The notes: generated from the sequence alone by a model not told the origin. Numbered from the stretch's first letter, positions 15,022 through 23,250 are shown. The stretch is DNA of 37,772 nt from JBOGVA01 sp050692195 (GCA_050692195.1 JBOGVA010000031.1:1-37772), one strand, 5' to 3'. A program made the numbers and translations.

Positions 15022-16265
15022 ACGATCGCTTCGAGGAACCACGGTTCGAGGATCTGTTCGAACGGCTGGCAAGAGCTCGTATCTCCCGGCGCGACGCGCT
15101 GAAGTACGCCGGCAAGGGAGCAGGCGCTCTCGGCGTTTCGGCGTTCCTGGCGGCGTGCGGCGTGGAGGGGACTCGAACGCAGCCGTCCCCCACGGCGGCC
15201 TCCCCGTCGCCGCTGCCGCCGAAGGCCGGCCAGGTGCAGGTGGCGAACTGGCCACTGTACATCGACCTCGAAGATGGGGAGAGCGCGACGCTGGACGCGT
15301 TCGAGCAACAGACCAGCATCGACATCACCTACCGGGAAGACATCAACGACAACGACGAGTTCTTCGGCACGGACCTGCGGCAGCAGTTGTCCGCCGGCCA
15401 ACCCAGCGGGTGGGACATCATCACGGTGACGGACTGGATGGTCGCCAAGCTCGCCCGGCTCGGGTGGCTCCAGCCCCTCCACCAGGACAGACTCCCCAAC
15501 TGCAGGGCCAACCTGGACGAGAAGTTCAAGGACTCCAGCTACGATCCAGGAAGGATCTACAGCTACCCTTGGGCCGCCGGCATCACCGGGATCGGCTATA
15601 ACAAGAGGCTGACAGGCAGACCGATCACCAGTGTGAAGGACCTGTTCGACCCGGCGTTCAGTGGCAAGGTCGGGATGTTCTCGGAAATGCGAGACACGGT
15701 GAACTTTGGCCTCTACTACACAGGCGTCACGTCACCCGAGAATGCCACGATGGACGACGTCGAGAGGGCGATCGAAGCGCTCAGGAAGCAGCGTGACGAC
15801 GGCATCGTCCGGGCCTACTACGGCAACGACTACGTGGACCAGCTCGCAGGGGGAAATCTGGCCCTGACCATGGCCTGGTCGGGGGACGTCAACGCGCTGA
15901 GTGTCGACGATCCGGACCTGGAGTTCGTGGTGCCCGACGAGGGCGGGAATCGCTTCACGGACAACATGTGCATCCCACTGCATGCAGAGCATCCCACCGA
16001 CGCCCACGAGTGGATCAACTTCGTATACGACGTCGAGATCGCCGCCCAGATCACCGAGTGGGTGTGGTACGAGTCGCCCGTAGTGGGCGTTCGCGAGCTG
16101 ATCCGGGAGCACGCCCAGGAGGACGAGTCGCTCCTTGCGGTCTCCGAGAGCGATCTTGTGTGGCCCTCGCAGGAGGTTCTGGCCAACACCCACGACTCCA
16201 AGATCCTCTCCGCCGAAGAGGAAGAGGCCTGGCACGAGCTGTTCGACCCTCTGATCCAGGGATAG
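15018..16265 (+). CDS. potD: Polyamine ABC transporter substrate-binding lipoprotein (Tat signal)
   Basis: This 415-residue protein is a PotD/PotF-like periplasmic-type binding protein. It begins with a twin-arginine motif (ISRRDALK, R24-R25), a hydrophobic stretch and a lipobox LAAC (C47), so it is probably exported folded by Tat and lipid-anchored. The mature part has VQVANWPLYIDLEDGES at its start, ITYREDINDNDEFFG, WDIITVTDWMVAKLARLGWLQPL and YSYPWAAGITGIGYNKR, all typical of spermidine/putrescine receptors. The acidic EDINDNDEF segment is consistent with a cationic ligand. GTG 15018 overlaps the potA stop. The exact ligand (putrescine, spermidine, agmatine, lysine-derived amine) is not decidable. 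Confidence 0.92.
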   Translation: MNDRFEEPRFEDLFERLARARISRRDALKYAGKGAGALGVSAFLAACGVEGTRTQPSPTAASPSPLPPKAGQVQVANWPLYIDLEDGESATLDAFEQQTSIDITYREDINDNDEFFGTDLRQQLSAGQPSGWDIITVTDWMVAKLARLGWLQPLHQDRLPNCRANLDEKFKDSSYDPGRIYSYPWAAGITGIGYNKRLTGRPITSVKDLFDPAFSGKVGMFSEMRDTVNFGLYYTGVTSPENATMDDVERAIEALRKQRDDGIVRAYYGNDYVDQLAGGNLALTMAWSGDVNALSVDDPDLEFVVPDEGGNRFTDNMCIPLHAEHPTDAHEWINFVYDVEIAAQITEWVWYESPVVGVRELIREHAQEDESLLAVSESDLVWPSQEVLANTHDSKILSAEEEEAWHELFDPLIQG

Positions 16266-16267
16266 CG

Positions 16268-17143
16268 GTGGCCACGGCGGCTGTCGAGGCGCCGAGGCGG
16301 CGGGGCCGGCGGCCGACGCCGTATATGCTGCTGGTTCCCGGGCTCCTCTTCCTCCTGCTCTTTTACGTGTGGCCGACCGTCCAGATGTTCTTCGTCTCCC
16401 TCCAGGAGGGATCACTGGAGACCGGGTACCGGCTCACCTGGCACTGGCAGACCTACGCCGACGCCTTTGCGAGGTACGACACCCAGCTCATCCGGTCGGT
16501 GGTCTACGGCCTGATCGTGACGGTGGGATGCCTGCTGATCAGCTACCCGCTGGCCTACTTCATCGCCCTCAGGGGGGGACGGTGGAAGAACGCTCTCCTG
16601 TTCATGGTGATCCTGCCCTTCTTCGTGTCCTTCCTCATCCGCACGTTGTCCTGGAAGTTCATCCTGGCCGATGGTGGCTTCGTTCTCGGGACGCTGAAGG
16701 ACCTCGGCCTGATCGCCGAGGACTTCCGGCTGCTGGCCAGTCCCGTGGCGGTCGTCTCCGGCCTCATCTACAACTTCCTGCCCTTCATGGCGCTGCCCCT
16801 GTACGCCTCGCTGGAGAAGCTGGACAGGAGCCTCCTCGAGGCCGCCGGCGATCTCTACTCGAACCGGGTGATGGTGTTCTTCAAGGTGACGCTTCCGCTG
16901 TCGCTGCCCGGCGTCTTCGCCGGGTCGTTGCTGACGTTCATCCCTTCCGTGGGCGACTTCATCAACGCCGCGCTGCTCGGGAGCACCAACACCACGATGA
17001 TCGGCAACGTGATCCAGCGGAGGATGCTCATCAACAACGACTATCCGGAGGGGGCGGCCATCTCCTTCATCCTGATGGTCGGCATCCTGATCGGAGTGTT
17101 CCTCTACGCGAAGCTCTTGGGCACCGAGGAGCTCACGGGATGA
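16268..17143 (+). CDS. potB: Polyamine ABC transporter permease (PotB-type)
   Basis: This 291-residue integral membrane protein has six expected helices, beginning PYMLLVPGLLFLLLFYVWP and including LIVTVGCLLISYPLAYFIAL and LLFMVILPFFVSFLIRTLSW. The EAA loop that contacts the ATPase is LLEAAGDLYSNRVMVFFKVT, followed by LPLSLPGVFAGSLLTFIPS. These features are typical of PotB/PotH. GTG 16268 lies two bases after the potD stop. Its own stop overlaps the potC ATG (ATGA). It forms the translocation channel with PotC. Confidence 0.92.
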   Translation: MATAAVEAPRRRGRRPTPYMLLVPGLLFLLLFYVWPTVQMFFVSLQEGSLETGYRLTWHWQTYADAFARYDTQLIRSVVYGLIVTVGCLLISYPLAYFIALRGGRWKNALLFMVILPFFVSFLIRTLSWKFILADGGFVLGTLKDLGLIAEDFRLLASPVAVVSGLIYNFLPFMALPLYASLEKLDRSLLEAAGDLYSNRVMVFFKVTLPLSLPGVFAGSLLTFIPSVGDFINAALLGSTNTTMIGNVIQRRMLINNDYPEGAAISFILMVGILIGVFLYAKLLGTEELTG

Positions 17144-17934
17144 CCGGACGAAAAGCTCGCCGGAAGGGCTGGGTTCTCCCCGTCTATACGGCGCTGGTCA
17201 TCCTCTACCTGTTCCTGCCGATCGCCGTCATGATCCTGTTCGGGTTCAACGACCTCAAGGGGCGTTTCAACTTCACCTGGCAGGGATTCACGCTTCGTCA
17301 CTATCGGGAACTGCTCCGCTTTCCCGAGCTCACCCTCGCGCTCAAGAACTCCCTCATGGTCGCCGGCATCACCACTCTCGTGGCGACCATCCTCGGAACG
17401 CTCATTGCCCTGGCCCTCACCCGCTACCGGTTCCGGGGTCGCGCCTCTACGAACCTGTTCATCTTCCTACCCATGGCCACGCCAGAGGTCGTGCTGGGTG
17501 TCTCCCTCCTCACGCTGCTCGTGACCTGGGGGACGCCGCGGGGGCTTCTTACCATCCTGATCGGCCACGTCATGTTCACGATCTCCTTCGTCGTCGTGAC
17601 GGTGAAGGCGAGGACCCATGGCTTCAACAAGGAATGGGAGGAGGCGGCTAAGGACCTCGGGGCCACGCCGTGGGTCACCTTCTGGAAGGTGACCTTCCCG
17701 CTGGTCTTCCCGGGGATCCTGGCGGCGGCCTCGCTGGCGGCGGCGCTGTCGGTCGACGACTACGTGGTTACGAGCTTCATCGCGGGGCAGACACCGACCT
17801 TCCCGTTGTGGGTGTTCGGGGCCTCCCGCTTCGGCGTTCCTCCGCAGGTCAACGTGATGGGGACGATCATCTTCCTGGCCGGCGTGCTGCTGGCCCTGGC
17901 CACGGTCCTGCTCCAACGACGCCAGGTTGACTGA
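17140..17934 (+). CDS. potC: Polyamine ABC transporter permease (PotC-type)
   Basis: This 264-residue protein has six membrane helices starting VLPVYTALVILYLFLPIAVM and the PotC/PotI hallmark ILFGFNDLKG. The EAA loop is EEAAKDLGATPWVTFWKVT, followed by FPLVFPGILAAASLAAALS and DDYVVTSFIAGQ, the last matching the conserved end of PotC. ATG 17140 overlaps the potB stop. The following HemL-like aminotransferase is 106 bases downstream and has its own candidate control region. Confidence 0.92.
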   Translation: MTGRKARRKGWVLPVYTALVILYLFLPIAVMILFGFNDLKGRFNFTWQGFTLRHYRELLRFPELTLALKNSLMVAGITTLVATILGTLIALALTRYRFRGRASTNLFIFLPMATPEVVLGVSLLTLLVTWGTPRGLLTILIGHVMFTISFVVVTVKARTHGFNKEWEEAAKDLGATPWVTFWKVTFPLVFPGILAAASLAAALSVDDYVVTSFIAGQTPTFPLWVFGASRFGVPPQVNVMGTIIFLAGVLLALATVLLQRRQVD

Positions 17935-17979
17935 GGCATCCTTCTCGGAGGCCGACCTGCGGAAATCGAGCGTCTGCGG

Positions 17980-17996
17980 TTGTACGGTAAGGCGGA
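17980..17996 (+). promoter_or_regulatory. Candidate PucR-type operator upstream of the HemL-like aminotransferase
   Basis: TTGTACG (17980-17986) is identical to the arm of the 7127-7143 repeat. The right arm is degenerate (two of seven). It is 45 bases upstream of ATG 18041. The extended form TTGTACGGT is shared with the minus-strand readings of the pucR and patD sites. Confidence 0.4.
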
Positions 17997-18003
17997 TGCC
18001 TGA

Positions 18004-18033
18004 CCGGGCCCGGCGGCCCTAGGCTTGGCCCGG
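18004..18033 (+). other. Inverted repeat touching the ribosome-binding site of the aminotransferase gene
   Basis: CCGGGCC (18004-18010) is complementary to GGCCCGG (18027-18033). The downstream arm ends inside the GGAGG (18032-18036) that precedes ATG 18041, so a hairpin in the mRNA could partly hide the ribosome site. This is a weak structural observation in a very GC-rich sequence. Confidence 0.25.
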
Positions 18034-18040
18034 AGGACTC

Positions 18041-19432
18041 ATGGACGACCCCCTCTCGACACGCGCCCGGGCCATCCGACAGCGGGAGCGCGAGCGCCTA
18101 CTCAAGCAGACGACGGCGTCGGCTCGCCTCTACGAGCGAGCCATCCGGAGCATGCCCCTCGGGGTGGCCTCGAGCTTCCAGGCCAACGACCCCTACCCGG
18201 TCTATCTGAAGCGTGGCCGGGGGTCCCGCGTATGGGACGTGGACGGCAACGAGTATCTCGACTACCACAGCGGATTCGGCGTCAACGTGGTGGGACACGC
18301 CCATCCCAAGATCGTGGAGGCGGTGCGGCGCGCCGCACTGAGCGGAGCCCATTTCGCCGCGACCACCGAGGTCACGGTGGCGCTGGCCGAAGAGATCTGT
18401 CGGCGCTTCGGCCTGGAGCAGATGCGCTTCGCCAACTCCGGCACGGAGGCAACCATGGGCGCCGTCCGGGTGGCCAGGGCCGCCACCGGCCGCGAGACGA
18501 TCCTCAAGATCGAGGGCTCCTACCACGGCCATCACGACGCCGTGCTCTTCTCGGTGGTCCCGGAGGCCGACGTCCTGGGGCTCCGGGCGCCCACGGTCGG
18601 CGACGCGGTCGACCTCGGAGGCGAGGTCTATCGAACGATCCCCACGTCCAAGGGGATCCCCGCCAGCCTTGCAGACCACACCCTGATCGTCCCGTTCAAC
18701 GACGCCGCGGCGCTGGAGCGGTTCCTGTCGGGGCATGGTGCAGAGATCGCTGCGCTGATCATGGAGCCGGTGATGATGAACGTTGGTATCGTCCTGCCCC
18801 AGCCCGGGTATCTCGAGGCGGTCAGGGACTTGTGCACCAGGCATGGAGTGGTCCTGATCTTCGACGAGGTGAAGTCGGGCGCTACCATCGCCCCCGGCGG
18901 AGCAACCCAGCGATTCGGGGTGCAGCCCGATCTGGCCTGCTTCGCCAAGGCGATTGGCGGTGGGACCACCATCGGCGCGTTCGGCGGCCGGGCTTCGGTC
19001 ATGGAGGTCGTCGGCCGAGGCACGGCACAGCAGGGGACGTTCAACGGCAACCCATTGTCCTGCCACGCTGGGCTGGTAGCCCTCACGGAGATCCTCACGA
19101 CCGACGCCTACGACCATCTGGGGAAGCTGGGTTCTCTGCTGGCGGAGGGGTGCAGGCGCGCCATCGACGACTACGGCATCCCGGCTCACACGGTGGATCT
19201 GGGAGCCAAGGGGTGCGTCTCCTACCGGCCCGAGCCCCTGCGCAGCTACCGGGACTATCTCGAGTGCAACACCGAGCTGTTCGAGGCCTCCTGGCCGTGG
19301 CTGCTGAACAGGGGCATCTTCATGACTCCTGGAGACGAGGAGCAGTGGACGATCAGCGTGCAACACTCGGAGGAGGACGTGCGAGCCTACGTCGAGGCCT
19401 TCGGTGAGTTCTGTGCGGAACTGGCTTCCTGA
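18041..19432 (+). CDS. Class III aminotransferase, glutamate-1-semialdehyde aminomutase-like (HemL-like), non-haem role likely
   Basis: This 463-residue PLP enzyme has the HemL-like pattern: RGRGSRVWDVDGNEYLDY near 58-75, FANSGTEATMGAVRVAR (130-146), EGSYHGHHDA (158-167), VLIFDEVKSG (D275), CFAKAIGGGTTIGAFGG (Schiff-base K303) and QQGTFNGNPL. HemL itself is usually about 430 residues and has FDEVMTGFR; here that loop is DEVKSGATI. The position directly after potABCD and the TTGTACG site suggest an amine:oxo-acid aminotransferase, perhaps for putrescine or another imported amine. ATG 18041 has GGAGG four bases upstream. Its 3' end overlaps the convergent ureohydrolase by 46 bases. Confidence 0.8.
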   Translation: MDDPLSTRARAIRQRERERLLKQTTASARLYERAIRSMPLGVASSFQANDPYPVYLKRGRGSRVWDVDGNEYLDYHSGFGVNVVGHAHPKIVEAVRRAALSGAHFAATTEVTVALAEEICRRFGLEQMRFANSGTEATMGAVRVARAATGRETILKIEGSYHGHHDAVLFSVVPEADVLGLRAPTVGDAVDLGGEVYRTIPTSKGIPASLADHTLIVPFNDAAALERFLSGHGAEIAALIMEPVMMNVGIVLPQPGYLEAVRDLCTRHGVVLIFDEVKSGATIAPGGATQRFGVQPDLACFAKAIGGGTTIGAFGGRASVMEVVGRGTAQQGTFNGNPLSCHAGLVALTEILTTDAYDHLGKLGSLLAEGCRRAIDDYGIPAHTVDLGAKGCVSYRPEPLRSYRDYLECNTELFEASWPWLLNRGIFMTPGDEEQWTISVQHSEEDVRAYVEAFGEFCAELAS

Positions 19433-20433
19433 TCCCGGGTCGAGCGCTCGGGCCGCGGTTCCCTGCCGAGCCTCCGGAGCGCCAAGCCGGACAAAGCCTC
19501 CAGGACGAGGCGGTTGGCCAGGAAGGCGGTGACGTCGGCGTGGTCGTATGGCGGTGACACCTCCACCACCTCCATCCCCGCGAAGCCGACCTCGTAGGCC
19601 AAGCGACGAACGGCCCGCAGGGCCTCACGCGCCGTGATGCCGCCGGGCTCGGGGGTCCCGGTGCCCGGAGCGAAGCCCGGGTCGCACACGTCGATGTCGA
19701 AGGACAGGAACATGTGCTCCCACTCCCTCGCCTGTCGGACGACGTCGTCCATTACCGCGTCCATCCCCCGTTCGCTGATCTCCTCCATCAGATACCAGCG
19801 GAAGCCCTGTTCCCTCGCCCACTGGAAGTCCTCCGGGTCCGGCCAGTACCCGCGGAGCCCTACCTGGACGATGTGGTCGCCCCGCAGCGAGCCATCTTCG
19901 ACCAGCAGCCGCATCGGGGTGCCGTGCGAGCGGGTGACGCCATACAGGCTGGGGACGTTGTCGGCGTGGGCATCGAAGTGGACCAGCCCGAGTGCCGCCG
20001 GTGTGAGGTGGGCAGCTACCGCCCCGACGTCGGGGTGCGCAATGGAGTGGTCCCCACCCAGGACGATCGGGATGGCGCCCGCCGCGCAGATCTCACCGAC
20101 CGCCGCCTTGATGGCCTGGTGGCTGCGGGCCTGGTCGGCGGGGATCACCTGCGCGTCGCCATAGTCGACGACGGTGAGCACCTCGAACGGATCGATCCCC
20201 AGGTCCATGTTCGGGCGGTGGGCCCCGCCGCCCACGTCGGCCAGCCGGATCGCCCGAGGGCCGAACCTGGCTCCGGGCCGGTTCGTGACGGTCTCGTCGA
20301 CCGGAGCCCCGACGATGGCCACGTCTACCCCGGCAAGGTCGTCGGGATCCAGCACCAGCGGCAGCTTGGAGAAGGTGGTGCCGCTCCCCGCGTATGCCGG
20401 CTCGCCGTCCCGATTGACTCTCATGCCCGGCAT
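19387..20433 (-). CDS. speB: Agmatinase/ureohydrolase family protein
   Basis: This 348-residue protein carries the complete dimanganese site of the arginase superfamily: GGDHS (H129), HFDAHADN (D154, H156, D158) and SFDIDVCDPGFAPGTGTP (D246, D248). NRPGARFGPRAIR near 51-63 is the agmatinase-type substrate loop region. Agmatinase cleaves agmatine to putrescine and urea, which feeds the pathway around it. Guanidinobutyrase (to GABA) and other guanidino hydrolases share these motifs, so the substrate is inferred from context. ATG 20433 has a GAAGGG upstream. It follows the DUF72 gene with a 13-base overlap. The last 40 residues are charged and look disordered. Confidence 0.85.
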   Translation of the reverse strand: MPGMRVNRDGEPAYAGSGTTFSKLPLVLDPDDLAGVDVAIVGAPVDETVTNRPGARFGPRAIRLADVGGGAHRPNMDLGIDPFEVLTVVDYGDAQVIPADQARSHQAIKAAVGEICAAGAIPIVLGGDHSIAHPDVGAVAAHLTPAALGLVHFDAHADNVPSLYGVTRSHGTPMRLLVEDGSLRGDHIVQVGLRGYWPDPEDFQWAREQGFRWYLMEEISERGMDAVMDDVVRQAREWEHMFLSFDIDVCDPGFAPGTGTPEPGGITAREALRAVRRLAYEVGFAGMEVVEVSPPYDHADVTAFLANRLVLEALSGLALRRLGREPRPERSTRDQEASSAQNSPKAST

Positions 20434-21170
20434 GGAAGCCCTTCCGCGAGCCTACCGCCTCGCTCTCGCAGCAGGTCCGCCAGGGTGACCGCGTCTGCGG
20501 GAGCGGCAGCCAGCGGGTCGTTGTTGAAGAAGGCGTACGTGTCCTTCGCCTCCAGGCCCGCCACTCGGTCGGCCCAGGTACGAAGCTTGGCCCTGGTATA
20601 GCCGGGGTAGGCGGTACGCCCCTGGTGAAACCGGATGTAGCACCAGCCTCCTGTCACCATCAGGGGGACCCTCCAGCCGGGCCGGTCCGCGAGAACCCAC
20701 GCCGCGTCGGCTCGGTCGAGCAGACTGAAAACGTCATCCCGTCTCCACGAGTCGTTCCTGAACTCGAAGGCAGGCTGCATTCTCCGCGGCAGCACATCCA
20801 GAAAGCCAGTCAGCGCCCCCGGGTCGGCCTTGAAGTTCGGCGGAAGCTGGAAGAGCACGGGGCCGAGCTTTCTCTTCAGGCGAGAGGCGCGAGACCAGAA
20901 CAGCTCCACCGAGTCCTTGCAGTCTCGAAGCCTCCGGATGTGGGTGATATAGCGACTCGCTTTCAGCACGAACAGGAACCTATCCGGCGTCTCCTCTCGC
21001 CACCGGTCGAAGGTCTCCTCTTTCGGGAGCTGGTAGAAGGAGTTGTTGACCTCGACGACGGGGAAGCGGGCCGCGTAGTAGGCAAGCCATGCCCTCCTGG
21101 GAACGTCCCGCGGATAGAACCGGCCCTTCCACGAGTCGTACTGCCAGCCGCTGGTCCCGATGTAGATCAT
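20421..21170 (-). CDS. DUF72 family protein (YecE-like)
   Basis: This 249-residue protein begins MIYIGTSGWQYDSWKGRFYP and contains EVNNSFYQLP, FLFVLKASRYITHIRRL, LGPVLFQLPP, FEFRNDSWR, YIRFHQGR and AFFNNDPLAAAPADA, all conserved in the TIM-barrel DUF72 family. The biochemical function is not established. ATG 21170 is preferred to a start 12 codons upstream because the family begins here. The agmatinase start lies within its last codons, so the pair is co-transcribed; whether they share a pathway is unknown. Confidence 0.88.
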   Translation of the reverse strand: MIYIGTSGWQYDSWKGRFYPRDVPRRAWLAYYAARFPVVEVNNSFYQLPKEETFDRWREETPDRFLFVLKASRYITHIRRLRDCKDSVELFWSRASRLKRKLGPVLFQLPPNFKADPGALTGFLDVLPRRMQPAFEFRNDSWRRDDVFSLLDRADAAWVLADRPGWRVPLMVTGGWCYIRFHQGRTAYPGYTRAKLRTWADRVAGLEAKDTYAFFNNDPLAAAPADAVTLADLLRERGGRLAEGLPCRA

Positions 21171-21229
21171 CCAGCGAGTCTTACCGATCTGGCCTCGGGC
21201 GTACACTTGAGTCGAAAGGGGAGGAAGAC

Positions 21230-21454
21230 ATGGTCCTGTTGCTGATCATCCTGATCATCCTGGCCGTGACTGGGGCGCTGACGTTCGTTCTCAAGGTAGC
21301 TCTGGGCGTGGCCCTTGGGCTCTTCCTGGGCGTCGCCCTCATCGGAGGACTGGTCGCGTGGCGTGTGCGCCGGAGGCTCTTCGGGCCGCAGCCCCGCTGG
21401 CGCCGTGTATCAAGGTCGCGCATCGATGTGCTGGACCGCCTGGAGGATCGGTAG
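21230..21454 (+). CDS. Small membrane protein with basic tail
   Basis: This 74-residue protein has two hydrophobic segments (LLLIILIILAVTGALTFVL and VALGVALGLFLGVALIGGLVAW) and a strongly basic C-terminus (RVRRRLFG, RWRRVSRSR). ATG 21230 has AGGGGAGGA upstream, and TACACT at 21202-21207 is a plausible -10 giving a short leader. No family is recognised. It is divergent from the DUF72 gene and its stop abuts that of the convergent hydrolase. Confidence 0.65.
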   Translation: MVLLLIILIILAVTGALTFVLKVALGVALGLFLGVALIGGLVAWRVRRRLFGPQPRWRRVSRSRIDVLDRLEDR

Positions 21455-22135
21455 CTACCGGGCCATGGTCTTCTTTCCCCGATGGCCCGGGGGCGGCAGA
21501 AGCTCTGAGGCCAAGAGACCCACGATCGCAGCCGCTTCTCGCTCTCTCCTGCTGAAGTAGTGATCCGCCCCGGGCACCACCCGCACCGTGGCTCGAGGGA
21601 GCTTCCGGCCGAGGGCTCGTAGCTCTGCCGCCGGGCAGAACGGGTCGGCGTCTCCGGCCATGAGCAGAACGGGCCGGTCGAAGCCTGCCATCTCGTCGAT
21701 ATCCGGCATCGGTGGCATCGCCGGGCCGGCCTCGCTCAGCGGGAGGCCGATCAGAGCGAGGGCATCAACGCGATCGTCCTCCAGGGCGGCACGGAGCCCC
21801 ACGTGGGCACCGAAGGACCAGCCGCAGAGGAGAGTCGGGCCATCGGCCAGTTCGTTCGCCCGCCCGACCGCGGCCCACACGTCCGCGAGCTCGGCCTCGC
21901 CTCCTCCGTAGCTCCCTCCAGAGCCCATCACTCCCCGAAAGTTGAACGCGAGGACCGCGAACTCACGGCGGGCCAGCTCGATCCGGGTGGCCCACAGGAG
22001 AGGGTGGTCCTTGCTTCCGCCGTGCTGGGGATGAGCGTGGCAGAGGACGGCGGCCCCTCGGGAGCCTCGCTCGGGCAGGCGGATCTCCCCTTCCAGGACG
22101 ACGTGGTCTTCGGTCTCGAACTGGATCGCTTCCAC
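21455..22135 (-). CDS. Alpha/beta hydrolase (dienelactone hydrolase-like)
   Basis: This 226-residue protein shows LPERGSRGAAVLCHAHPQHGG near the N-terminus, FNFRGVMGSGGSYGGG, the nucleophile elbow LCGWSFGAHVG, LLMAGDADPFCPA for the acidic residue and PGADHYF for the histidine. This CHPHP/NFRG pattern is shared by small alpha/beta hydrolases related to YuxL/dienelactone hydrolase; the substrate is unknown. GTG 22135 is chosen because the frame upstream turns into Pro/Arg noise and the nearest earlier valine is GTC, not a start. A GGAGG lies about 13 bases before it. It is divergent from the LLM oxidoreductase, 41 bases away. Confidence 0.78.
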   Translation of the reverse strand: MEAIQFETEDHVVLEGEIRLPERGSRGAAVLCHAHPQHGGSKDHPLLWATRIELARREFAVLAFNFRGVMGSGGSYGGGEAELADVWAAVGRANELADGPTLLCGWSFGAHVGLRAALEDDRVDALALIGLPLSEAGPAMPPMPDIDEMAGFDRPVLLMAGDADPFCPAAELRALGRKLPRATVRVVPGADHYFSRREREAAAIVGLLASELLPPPGHRGKKTMAR

Positions 22136-22176
22136 GAACGAGCCGACGCCTCCTCGGGCTATGCGACGATGCGGCC

Positions 22177-23247
22177 ATGACCATAGTGGAGGGGGTGGAG
22201 GGGGGCGAGGGTCGTTCGTCCGGCCCCGTCCGACGGATGGGCCTCGTGCTCCGCGACCCGCTCCCCTGGTCCCAGTGCCTCCAGGTGGTCCGGGCGGCGG
22301 AGGAGACCGGCTACGAGGCCACGTTCGTGCCGGAGATCGCTGGACGAGAGGCCTTCGCCACGTTGGCTGGGTTCGCCATGGGGACATCGCGGATCCGGCT
22401 CGGCACCGGGGTGGTCACGGTGCAGTCTCGGAGCCCGTTGGCCACCGCGATGGGCGCAGCGACCGTCCAAGACATGTCGGGCGGCCGGATGGTGCTTGGG
22501 ATCGGAGCCGGCAACGTCTCATCCCGCTCCGGATCCGTTGATCGACAGGCCGACCCGATCGGCCTCGTGCGGTCGTACGTCCTCCTGGCCAAAGAGGTGC
22601 TGGCCGGGCGTGCGGTGCAGGCCGATGACGACCTGTCGGGCAGGCCGCGGTTTCGGATGTCCTTGGCTCCGGAGGGCGGGCCGCCCCCGATCTGGCTGGG
22701 GGCGCTCGGGGATCGGATGGTCGAGCTGGCGGGGCAGGCGGCCGATGGGGTCATCCTCAACTGGTGCACACCGGAGCGGGTCGGGGAAGCCCGGCGCATC
22801 GTGGACCGGGTCGCCGTAGGCAACGGCGCCGAGCCCGGGTCGGTGACGGTCGCCGTGTACGTTCGGGCCTGTCTCGGGGTCGAGGAGGCGATGGCCGTAG
22901 AGGCGCTCGCCGAGATGACCGGCCAGTACGCGGCCATTCCCCAGTACCTGCGGCAGCTCCGGCACATGGGCCTCGGTCAGGAGGGGGAAGCGGCGGCGCG
23001 CGCATATCGAGCGGGCCGTCCGACCGACGTTCCCGAGTCGCTGGTTCGGACGCTCACGGTCATTGGAGGGCGTGAGGAGGCCATGTCGCGCTTCGCCGAG
23101 TACTTCGACGCCGGCGCCGACCTGGTGCTGTCCTACCCGGTGGCCGTGAGGGATCCGTTCTCCTCGATCCTGGGCACGGTCCTGGCAGCGGCGCCTTCAC
23201 CCCGCTCGAGCGATAGGGAAGGTTGCAAGGGCCGGATGGGCGGGTAG
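22177..23247 (+). CDS. Luciferase-like (LLM class) F420-dependent oxidoreductase
   Basis: This 356-residue protein is a luciferase-like TIM-barrel flavin/F420 enzyme: MGLVLRDPLPWSQCLQVVRAAEE at the start, IRLGTGVVTVQSRSPLATAM, VQDMSGGRMVLGIGAG, PIWLGALGDRMVELAGQAADGVILNW and a C-terminal VIGGREEAMSRFAEY. In actinobacteria such proteins usually use reduced F420; the substrate is unknown. ATG 22177 gives a 20-residue extension before the fold, so ATG 22237 is a real alternative. The neighbouring ferredoxin and FrhB-like gene suggest a local F420 redox theme. Confidence 0.82.
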   Translation: MTIVEGVEGGEGRSSGPVRRMGLVLRDPLPWSQCLQVVRAAEETGYEATFVPEIAGREAFATLAGFAMGTSRIRLGTGVVTVQSRSPLATAMGAATVQDMSGGRMVLGIGAGNVSSRSGSVDRQADPIGLVRSYVLLAKEVLAGRAVQADDDLSGRPRFRMSLAPEGGPPPIWLGALGDRMVELAGQAADGVILNWCTPERVGEARRIVDRVAVGNGAEPGSVTVAVYVRACLGVEEAMAVEALAEMTGQYAAIPQYLRQLRHMGLGQEGEAAARAYRAGRPTDVPESLVRTLTVIGGREEAMSRFAEYFDAGADLVLSYPVAVRDPFSSILGTVLAAAPSPRSSDREGCKGRMGG

Positions 23248-23250
23248 ACT
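23223..23250 (+). promoter_or_regulatory. Predicted housekeeping promoter of the ferredoxin gene
   Basis: TTGCAA (23223-23228), 16 bases and TAGACT (23245-23250) form a reasonable sigma-70-type promoter. A start near 23257 would leave about 34 bases of leader containing GGGGGA before ATG 23291. It overlaps the end of the upstream coding region. Confidence 0.45.
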
